Positions 25,263 to 31,278 of a DNA stretch of 64,000 bases are shown here, in pieces. Numbering within the stretch: the first letter of the stretch is position 1; the number at the start of each line of letters is the position of its first letter. Location of the stretch: the NCBI GenBank assembly GCA_035628135.1, contig DASPKM010000010.1:1178001-1242000 (forward strand), read 5' to 3'. Origin of the DNA: DASPKM01 sp035628135 (GTDB taxonomy: Bacteria > Bacteroidota > Bacteroidia > Chitinophagales > Chitinophagaceae). The translations under genes were made by a program, and so were the position numbers. The notes below the pieces were generated by a model. That model made no database searches, had not been told where the DNA came from, and saw only the letters and a program-made list of their open reading frames with translations.

Positions 25263-25337
25263 TAGTCATTAGGTCATTGAGCCAATGGGTCATTCGGTAA
25301 AAACCATTGACTTAATGACGCGATGACCAATGACTTA
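25263..25337. repeat. octamer-built inverted repeat (element 2)
   Basis: The left arm is four octamers, TAGTCATT/AGGTCATT/GAGCCAAT/GGGTCATT (25263-25294). The right arm is CCATTGAC/TTAATGAC/GCGATGAC/CAATGAC (25304-25334). The arms are imperfectly complementary. The element fills the whole spacer, from one base after the ftsH stop to two bases before the next ATG. It shares its unit (GTCATT/AATGAC) with the element at 59847. Confidence 0.8.
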
Positions 25338-25339
25338 AT

Positions 25340-25975
25340 ATGAACGTATCTCCCTCCAAGGAAAACATACTTAAAAAAATACGGCAGGCGTTGAGTGAAT
25401 CAACGCCTTTGCCATTTCCCCAGGCAGAAGGCAATACGCCCATTTTCCAACCATCCAGTCCAGAACCGGAAGTTGAATTTGCTCAGCACTTTTCAAAGCT
25501 GGGTGGCAAGTTCGTGTATTGCATCAATCATCAGGAGTTGGCTTCTCATTTAAATAACCTGGTGGCCCATGAAAAATGGACCAAAGTATTTTGCAATGAG
25601 ACGGCATTGAGGAGTGTGCTGGTCGAAAACCTGTTCGATAATTTTTGCGTGTCTCCATTGGGTGAATGCGATGTAGCGCTTACTACCTGTGAGGCATTGG
25701 TGGCCAGAACGGGCAGCATCGTGTTAAGCGCTGCGCAGGAAAGCGGACGCACCGTAAGCGTGTATGCGCCGGTGCACATTTGCATCGCATATACAAGGCA
25801 GTTGGTTTACGATGTAAAGGATGCATTGCAACTGCTGAAGGAAAAATATGGCGACAAGCTGCCGTCATTCATCAGCTTTGCAACAGGCCCCAGCCGCACG
25901 GCGGATATTGAAAAAACACTGGTGGTAGGCGTGCACGGGCCAAAAGAAGTGTATTGTTTTTTAGTAGATACTTGA
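25340..25975 (+). CDS. LUD-domain protein (LutC/YkgG-like)
   Basis: 211 residues. The LUD fold reads through CNETALRSVLVENLF, GECDVALTTCEALVARTGSI, and the diagnostic end FATGPSRTADIEKTLVVGVHGPKE. LutC proteins take part in lactate oxidation to pyruvate with LutA and LutB, but those partners are absent here. Stand-alone LUD proteins next to ftsH are common in Bacteroidota and of unknown role, so no substrate is assigned. It is soluble, has no signal peptide and lies 20 bases before lpxH. Confidence 0.88.
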   Translation: MNVSPSKENILKKIRQALSESTPLPFPQAEGNTPIFQPSSPEPEVEFAQHFSKLGGKFVYCINHQELASHLNNLVAHEKWTKVFCNETALRSVLVENLFDNFCVSPLGECDVALTTCEALVARTGSIVLSAAQESGRTVSVYAPVHICIAYTRQLVYDVKDALQLLKEKYGDKLPSFISFATGPSRTADIEKTLVVGVHGPKEVYCFLVDT

Positions 25976-25995
25976 CAAATCGGTATTTTTAACCA

Positions 25996-26781
25996 ATGCA
26001 ACTTCCCGTCGGCAAAAAAATCTATTTTCTCTCCGATTTTCATTTAGGCGCACCGGACGCTGCCTCGAGCCTTAAACGGGAAAAAACAATTGTTGATTTT
26101 TTATACTCCATCCAACACGATGCCGCGCATATTTTCCTGGTAGGCGATATGTTCGACTTTTGGTACGAATACAAGAGAGTTGTTCCAAAAGGCTACGTCC
26201 GGTTACTGGGTGCGCTGGCTACCCTTACCGACAAAGGCTTGCCGTTGTACTTTTTTGTGGGCAACCACGATATGTGGATGAAGAATTATTTCCAGCGGGA
26301 ATTGAACATACCGGTTTATTTTAAGCCGGAGCCATTTGTTTTTAATAATAAGAAATTCCTGATCGGTCATGGCGATGGGCTGGGCCCGGGCGATCATGGT
26401 TATAAAGCCCTGAAAAAATTGTTTCGCAGTCCCATCAGCAAGTGGTTGTTCGGCATTTTTCCGCCTTATATCGGCATGGGGCTGGCCAATTATTTAAGCC
26501 GCCGCAGCCGCGAAGCCACGGGCAAGCACGAAGAAGTGTTCCTGGGCGAGGACAAGGAATGGCTGATCACCTATTGCCGCCAAGTATTGAAACAACAGCA
26601 TTTCGATTATTTTATTTTCGGGCACCGGCACCTGCCCATCGATTTTACCCTGCAAAGGGGTAGCCGGTATATCAACCTGGGGGATTGGATACGTTATTAT
26701 ACCTACGCGGTGTACGATGGTAATGAATTGCGGCTGACAACTCAATTCCCCGAAAATGAATCTAGCATCGTACGGATGTAA
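25996..26781 (+). CDS. lpxH: UDP-2,3-diacylglucosamine diphosphatase
   Basis: 261 residues. A calcineurin-like metallophosphoesterase of lipid A synthesis that cleaves UDP-2,3-diacylglucosamine to lipid X. All metal motifs are present: SDFHLG (D-x-H), VGDMFDFW (GD-x-x-D), FVGNHDMW (GNHD), IGHGDGLGPGD (GHGD) and FGHRHLP (GH-x-H). The long insert between them (about 145-190, GMGLANYLSRRSREATGKHE) is normal for LpxH. It is a peripheral membrane protein. The following gene begins one base after its stop. Confidence 0.93.
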   Translation: MQLPVGKKIYFLSDFHLGAPDAASSLKREKTIVDFLYSIQHDAAHIFLVGDMFDFWYEYKRVVPKGYVRLLGALATLTDKGLPLYFFVGNHDMWMKNYFQRELNIPVYFKPEPFVFNNKKFLIGHGDGLGPGDHGYKALKKLFRSPISKWLFGIFPPYIGMGLANYLSRRSREATGKHEEVFLGEDKEWLITYCRQVLKQQHFDYFIFGHRHLPIDFTLQRGSRYINLGDWIRYYTYAVYDGNELRLTTQFPENESSIVRM

Positions 26782-26782
26782 T

Positions 26783-27589
26783 ATGATAAGGACCCTCCTG
26801 ATAACATTCCTGCTTTCCTGCGCTGCCCATTGCATCGGGCAGCAGGGCTCATTCCCGCTTGAAAAAAAATACGAGGGGGGTATTGTCGATTTTACCGTGG
26901 ACAACCTCGGCAACCTTTATCTGCTGTACAAGACCGACCAAATTAAAAAAATAGGTCCAAGGGGCGATTCTATTGCGGTGTTCAATGCCACGCGTCGCTA
27001 TGGGCAGGTCTATTCCATGGACGTTACCAATCCCCTGAAAATATTATTGTATTATAAAGATTTCGGAACGGTGGTTACGCTGGACAGGCTGCTGAACGTA
27101 CGCAATACCATCGACCTGCGACGGTTGAACATTTTCCAGGTAAAAGCGGTTGGACTGGCATACGATAGCAATATCTGGATATTCGACGAGCAGGATGGAA
27201 GGTTGAAAAAGATCAGCGAGGAAGGCCGCATCATCGACCAGACCAACGACCTGCGCCTGCTATTCGATTCGCTTCCCTCACCAGACCAATTGATAGACCA
27301 GGACAGGTTGGTATACCTGTACGATAGCGCCAAGGGCATATATATGTTCGATTATTATGGCGCATTAAAGAACCGGGTGCGTTTGATAGGCTGGCGTGAC
27401 GTGGCTGTGCTGGAAAATTCCGTTTTTGGCCGGAACAACAATCAATTGCTCAGGTACGATGTGGGCACGCTTAACCTGAAAGAGGCGCCCATGCCGGCGG
27501 CCTGGAAAGGCGCATCGCGCATTCTCATCACTCCCCGTAAAATATTTGTGCTGCACAACGGGCTGCTGGAAATTTACGCAGTGCCGTAA
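26783..27589 (+). CDS. secreted beta-propeller-like protein
   Basis: 268 residues from ATG 26783 (MIRTLLITFLLSCAAHCIGQQ, a signal peptide). An ATG nine codons earlier lies inside lpxH. The mature part repeats short strand units of NHL/YncE type: DFTVDNLGNLYLLYKTDQIK, GLAYDSNIWIFDEQDGRLKK, LVYLYDSAKGIYMFDYYGAL and FVLHNGLLEIYAVP. No catalytic residues recognised. It is likely periplasmic, transcribed with lpxH, and so perhaps tied to envelope assembly; that is inference only. Confidence 0.8.
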   Translation: MIRTLLITFLLSCAAHCIGQQGSFPLEKKYEGGIVDFTVDNLGNLYLLYKTDQIKKIGPRGDSIAVFNATRRYGQVYSMDVTNPLKILLYYKDFGTVVTLDRLLNVRNTIDLRRLNIFQVKAVGLAYDSNIWIFDEQDGRLKKISEEGRIIDQTNDLRLLFDSLPSPDQLIDQDRLVYLYDSAKGIYMFDYYGALKNRVRLIGWRDVAVLENSVFGRNNNQLLRYDVGTLNLKEAPMPAAWKGASRILITPRKIFVLHNGLLEIYAVP

Positions 27590-27607
27590 AGTAGCTTCAC
27601 TTCATTG

Positions 27608-27615
27608 TACATTTG
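27608..27615 (+). promoter_or_regulatory. -7 promoter box of the MscS gene
   Basis: TACATTTG matches TAnnTTTG exactly and lies 21 bases before the ATG at 27637. No clear TTTG is present at -33. Confidence 0.5.
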
Positions 27616-27636
27616 CTGCATTCTATTTGCCGAAGC

Positions 27637-28728
27637 ATGAATGATTTCTTAGATCGATTGGCATTTGATAATCCCATTCGGATGTACCTGATAGTAATAG
27701 GTATTATCCTGTTTGTGCTGCTGTTCAAGCGCTTTTTTTCAAAATACCTCGCGGGGCTGTTATTTGCCGTGGTAAAACGCATAGCGAAGGGCGTTGATAA
27801 AAAGCCCTTTCTCAACCTGGTGGTAGTACCGCTGGAAATATTCCTGATGATATTGGTGACCATGGTGGCGCTCGAAAAGCTCAGGTATCCCTCGGTATTG
27901 GATTTCACCATTTACAGGATACCTTTTCATTCTATTATCGAAGCTGTTTCCATCATCATTTTGCTGGTGGCATTTATCTGGTTGCTGTTGCGCATTATCG
28001 ATTTTATAGCGATGATACTGGAACAGAAGGCCAACCTTACGCCGGAGCAAACCGATAACCAGCTTATTGTCTTTTTCAAGGATTTTTTCAAGGTGGTGAT
28101 CGTCATCATCGGATTATTGCTGGTGTTGAAATTCGCATTCGATTTCCAGATCGGGAGTTTGCTTACGGGACTTAGCATTGCAACGGCGGCCATTGCGCTG
28201 GCCACCAGGGAAAGCCTGGAAAACCTGATCGCCTCTTTCATTATATTCTTTGATAAGCCCTTTACGGTAGGTGATTCGGTAAAGGTGCAAAACATTACCG
28301 GCACAGTGGAGCGGATCGGGTTACGCAGCACGCGGTTACGCACCGCGGAGAAAACCTGGGTTACGGTGCCTAATAAGCAAATGGTAGATAGCGTGCTGGA
28401 CAATCTTACTTTACGTACGCACCGCCGCGCATTGCTGAACCTGGAGCTAAGATCGCAAACATCTCATGCAGACCTGCATTCATTTTTATTAAGGGTAGAA
28501 AAAATATTACAAGGCCGTAGAGAGGTGGAAAACTTCAACGTGGTGTTCAACGACATTACCAAAGACGCTTTTGTAGTGCAGGTAGAGTTTTTAATAGCAG
28601 CTATTTCGCAGGAAGAGTTCAATGCGATAAAGCAGGATATCAATTTATCCATTATTCAAACGCTGGAACAAATGAAGATCAGGCTTTCGTCGAGGGAAAC
28701 GGAGATTACGTTAACCGATAAGGTCTGA
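27637..28728 (+). CDS. MscS-family mechanosensitive ion channel
   Basis: 363 residues from ATG 27637. Four hydrophobic segments occupy about 20-40, 65-85, 100-125 and 148-170. The pore-lining helix follows with GLSIATAAIALATRESLENL. The beta domain contains FDKPFTVGDSVKV and GTVERIGLRSTRLRT, and the C-terminal alpha/beta vestibule ends near 360. It releases solutes on osmotic down-shock. It has its own promoter box and stands apart from the upstream gene. Its stop lies directly at the repeat element of 28730. Confidence 0.93.
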   Translation: MNDFLDRLAFDNPIRMYLIVIGIILFVLLFKRFFSKYLAGLLFAVVKRIAKGVDKKPFLNLVVVPLEIFLMILVTMVALEKLRYPSVLDFTIYRIPFHSIIEAVSIIILLVAFIWLLLRIIDFIAMILEQKANLTPEQTDNQLIVFFKDFFKVVIVIIGLLLVLKFAFDFQIGSLLTGLSIATAAIALATRESLENLIASFIIFFDKPFTVGDSVKVQNITGTVERIGLRSTRLRTAEKTWVTVPNKQMVDSVLDNLTLRTHRRALLNLELRSQTSHADLHSFLLRVEKILQGRREVENFNVVFNDITKDAFVVQVEFLIAAISQEEFNAIKQDINLSIIQTLEQMKIRLSSRETEITLTDKV

Positions 28729-28729
28729 G

Positions 28730-28796
28730 ATTATTCATTATTAATTATTAATTACTGGGTGGCATCTCAATAATGAATAATAAATAATTAATAATT
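28730..28796. repeat. heptamer-built repeat with crossed inverted arms (element 3)
   Basis: Heptamers of NATTATT run on the left and AATAATN on the right. Block X (28730-28742) is exactly complementary to X' (28769-28781), and block Y (28743-28754) to Y' (28785-28796). The order is X-Y-X'-Y', so both helices can form together only as a pseudoknot. It occupies the entire spacer between two convergent genes, reaching into the stop codon of the second. Confidence 0.85.
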
Positions 28797-29298
28797 ACTT
28801 CGCCAACTCACCCACTTCCTTATCCCACATACCGGTTTTACCGTACTCCACTACGCGGCCGATTTCTTTTCCATTTTCGAGCACGATGATGGTAGGAACA
28901 TTGGTTACGTTCAGCGATTCCGAAAGATATCCCAATGTTTTCTTGTTGCGGTTAACGCCGATCAACGATATGCTGGATGCGGGAATGGAAGCGGCATCGG
29001 CCAGCGCATAGAAGCGGGGCAGAATGATCCTGGTATCATCGCACCACGTGCCGCCAAAAACAATGAAATGCAGATTGCGCGATTTAGCCTTCAGTGCAAT
29101 TACAGCTTCCGCATTGGGTACGTAGCCTTGCAGGTTTTGTGTGAACCATTTAAAGCCTGAGTCTTTCTGCACCAGCTCGCGGGTGAGCACGCCAGTGAGT
29201 ATTTTGTCCGGGCCTTCGATGGTGACTTCGTACTGCGACTGGCTGAATGCGATCATACCCGTTAATACAAAGGATAAGAGAAATGTAATTCGTTTCAT
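28795..29298 (-). CDS. exported thioredoxin-fold protein with a single-Cys WCDDT site
   Basis: 167 residues from ATG 29298 (MKRITFLLSFVLTGMIAFSQ, signal peptide). The frame extends 30 codons upstream but without a signal. The thioredoxin fold is plain: LHFIVFGGTWCDDTRIILPR at the active site, SLIGVNRNKK, NVTNVPTIIVLENGKEIGR with the cis-Pro. The active site W-C-D-D-T has only the first Cys, so it cannot form the usual disulphide. It may act as a glutaredoxin-like monothiol enzyme, a peroxidase or a binding module. Periplasmic. A hairpin lies just upstream in its probable leader. Confidence 0.85.
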   Translation of the reverse strand: MKRITFLLSFVLTGMIAFSQSQYEVTIEGPDKILTGVLTRELVQKDSGFKWFTQNLQGYVPNAEAVIALKAKSRNLHFIVFGGTWCDDTRIILPRFYALADAASIPASSISLIGVNRNKKTLGYLSESLNVTNVPTIIVLENGKEIGRVVEYGKTGMWDKEVGELAK

Positions 29299-29307
29299 AG
29301 TGAGCAA

Positions 29308-29335
29308 ATTTTCGGAACGGCAAGGTACCGAAAAT
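29308..29335 (-). promoter_or_regulatory. leader hairpin of the thioredoxin-like gene
   Basis: ATTTTCGG (29308-29315) and CCGAAAAT (29328-29335) are perfect eight-base inverted copies around a 12-base loop. The hairpin sits nine bases upstream of the start codon and could affect translation or bind a repressor. Confidence 0.45.
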
Positions 29336-29484
29336 GTGCCGATGTGCAGGCGCGCTGATGAGCAGATCTGAATGTAAAGCCACCCCATGCAAAGGAATTA
29401 ACTTTCCATTTGCACATCTGCTCCGCAGCAAGTCCTTTGAAACCAGTGTGCCCCAAAGAAATTCTTCAAACACATTGCCTATCA

Positions 29485-30012
29485 CTAAAGATTTGCCTTA
29501 ATCTCGAGCAGAAACCCCTTTATTTTTTGCAGGGACTGGATCATTACAAACCGCTCAGCCGCGGATTTATTTTTTTTGATATAGTCCTTGGCGCCTTCCA
29601 GTGTGTATTTGCGCTGCCGGATGAGGTGGTGGATCAATACAAGGTTCTTTATATCGATGGGCCTGAAATGCCTGTCGCCCTTGCGGTTCTTGCGCGGTTC
29701 TATAATATCGAATTCATTTTCCCAGGTGCGGATGAGCGAGGTATTCACGCGGAACATCTCTGCCACTTCGCCGATGCTGTAATATTGTTTTTGAAACAAC
29801 ACCTCGTCTTCGGGAATGCGGATGTTCTCTGCTTCCTGCTCCAGTTCCTTCAAAGGCCTTCTGCCCCGTTTTGCTTTTTTGGATGGGGCCGCTGCGGGAG
29901 CGGATGGTTGTTCAATGGGCTGCTTAATGGATTTGACACGGATCTTTACACCTTGTTCTTCCGGCGCAGGCGCATCGGTAAAATCGAACGTGATCTGGGA
30001 GAAGCTTTTCAT
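29485..30012 (-). CDS. MerR-family transcriptional regulator with AT-hook-like linker
   Basis: 175 residues. A disordered N-terminus (1-70) is rich in Pro and Ala and carries KKAKRGRRPLKE, close to the AT-hook core (RGRP). The MerR winged helix-turn-helix follows (about 76-145: YYSIGEVAEMFRVNTSLIRT, WENEFDIIEPRKNRKGDRHF, DIKNLVLIHHLIRQRKYTLE). There is no effector domain beyond a short helix. This short type is a conserved Bacteroidota regulator with unknown targets. Together with the M23 peptidase gene upstream it may form a transcript (90-base gap). Confidence 0.88.
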   Translation of the reverse strand: MKSFSQITFDFTDAPAPEEQGVKIRVKSIKQPIEQPSAPAAAPSKKAKRGRRPLKELEQEAENIRIPEDEVLFQKQYYSIGEVAEMFRVNTSLIRTWENEFDIIEPRKNRKGDRHFRPIDIKNLVLIHHLIRQRKYTLEGAKDYIKKNKSAAERFVMIQSLQKIKGFLLEIKANL

Positions 30013-30101
30013 CTGCGGGCATTAGCTTTATAAAGATACGGATTCAATCTGCCAATGCTGGCTGAATGCGCCTGAAATCTCCCATTTAAAAATCCACATT
30101 T

Positions 30102-31073
30102 TTAGTCGAGGCTCTGGTTACTTTGAGCGGCCATCTTCAGCATGCGATCGAATTGTTCGGGCGTGAGGTCGTTATAGAAGAAATATACGGGGTCCAATGG
30201 GCGTCCGTTCTTGTGCACTTCGTAATGCACGTGCGGCCCGGTGGATTTACCGGTGCTGCCTACGTAGCCTATTATTTCGCCGCGCTTTACTTGTTTACCG
30301 GTGCGCACATTAATGCGGAACATGTGGCCGTACAGGGTTTCGTAACCATATCCGTGGTTGATGACCACATGGTTGCCATATCCATTTCCAAGGTTACCCG
30401 CGATCCTGATAACGCCAGCCGCCGTTGCATAAATGGGTGTGCCCTGGGGAGCTGCAAAATCGAGCCCTCCATGAAACTTTACTGTTTTGTACACGGGATC
30501 GATGCGGTAACCGAAGCCCGAGGCCACGCGGCTGAGGTTTTTATTGCTCACGGGCTGAATGGCAGGAGTGGCAGCCAGTAGCTTTTCTTTATTTTTTATG
30601 AAACCTGCTATCTCATTGTATGATTTGTCCTGGCGGTTTAGCCTTGCCTCCAGGTTGGTGATGTTATGCACGATGGAGTTGGTAAGGTCCGATTTATTCA
30701 TCTGCAATACCTGCTGCAGTTCCTGCAATTGCGCGATTTCCTTTGCGCGGGCGCTGTCTGGCAAGGGATTGGCTTCGAAAATGGTGCGGTATACTTCGTT
30801 GTCGCGCTTTTCCAGCTCTGCCAGTTGTTGTTGCAGCTTGCTTACTTTCTCGTTCAATAATTTGTAATTATCATGCAGGGCTTCGTTTTCCTGCATCAGT
30901 CTTTTTTCGTTGGCCGAAGGAAAGAGGCGATAGGCTATGGAAACTATGATTAGGGCGGTTACGATGGAGGCGGATATAAACCCCAATACCCGCAACAGCT
31001 TAACGCGGAGGGGCGTTTCGAGCTTTTCATAGCGGAGTGAATTGGGATTATAAAAATATTTGATCTTTTTCAT
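30102..31073 (-). CDS. membrane-anchored M23-family peptidoglycan endopeptidase
   Basis: 323 residues. A basic N-terminus and one membrane helix (about 28-50) are followed by a coiled coil (about 55-105, NEALHDNYKLLNEKVSKLQQ). A second helical stretch precedes the LytM/M23 domain (about 185-300): SGFGYRIDP, HGGLDFAAPQGTPI (H-x3-D zinc ligands), GYGNHVVINHGYG and the H-x-H motif GPHVHYEVHKNGRPLDP. All zinc ligands are intact, so it should be active, unlike EnvC-like regulators. It diverges from alaS. Confidence 0.92.
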   Translation of the reverse strand: MKKIKYFYNPNSLRYEKLETPLRVKLLRVLGFISASIVTALIIVSIAYRLFPSANEKRLMQENEALHDNYKLLNEKVSKLQQQLAELEKRDNEVYRTIFEANPLPDSARAKEIAQLQELQQVLQMNKSDLTNSIVHNITNLEARLNRQDKSYNEIAGFIKNKEKLLAATPAIQPVSNKNLSRVASGFGYRIDPVYKTVKFHGGLDFAAPQGTPIYATAAGVIRIAGNLGNGYGNHVVINHGYGYETLYGHMFRINVRTGKQVKRGEIIGYVGSTGKSTGPHVHYEVHKNGRPLDPVYFFYNDLTPEQFDRMLKMAAQSNQSLD

Positions 31074-31085
31074 TGGCTGTTGGAT

Positions 31086-31104
31086 CCTTAAGGCCGCCTT
31101 AAGG
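31086..31104. repeat. 19-bp perfect palindrome upstream of the M23 gene
   Basis: CCTTAAGGC (31086-31094) and GCCTTAAGG (31096-31104) mirror each other around one C. The site is 13 bases upstream of the M23 peptidase start and could be an operator for it. Confidence 0.5.
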
Positions 31105-31126
31105 GATAATTGATTTAGCTAATCAG

Positions 31127-31134
31127 TACCTTTG
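31127..31134 (+). promoter_or_regulatory. -7 promoter box of alaS
   Basis: TACCTTTG matches TAnnTTTG. It implies a leader of about 140 bases before the alaS ATG, which contains the hairpin at 31142-31224. Confidence 0.5.
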
Positions 31135-31141
31135 CCTCGCT

Positions 31142-31224
31142 CGCCGTAGCTTTAGCGAAGGCGAGCTTCGCTTTACTAAGGGCTTGCATAAACAAACCTA
31201 CCCGCCTATGCTAAAGCTACGGCG
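31142..31224 (+). repeat. long hairpin in the alaS leader
   Basis: CGCCGTAGCTTTAGC (31142-31156) is exactly complementary to GCTAAAGCTACGGCG (31210-31224). A competing small hairpin, AGCGAAG (31154-31160) with CTTCGCT (31166-31172), uses the last three bases of the outer arm, so the two structures exclude each other at that point. It may be a dispersed palindromic element or an attenuator-like leader. Confidence 0.6.
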
Positions 31225-31278
31225 TGCAAAGCAAATATAGTCCGAACCGGATAAGAAAACACTAAACGCAGTTTTTGT

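Noticed and set aside
31142..31224. T-box riboswitch for alaS
   Set aside because: No T-box consensus or specifier-loop architecture is visible, and T-boxes are not expected in this phylum.
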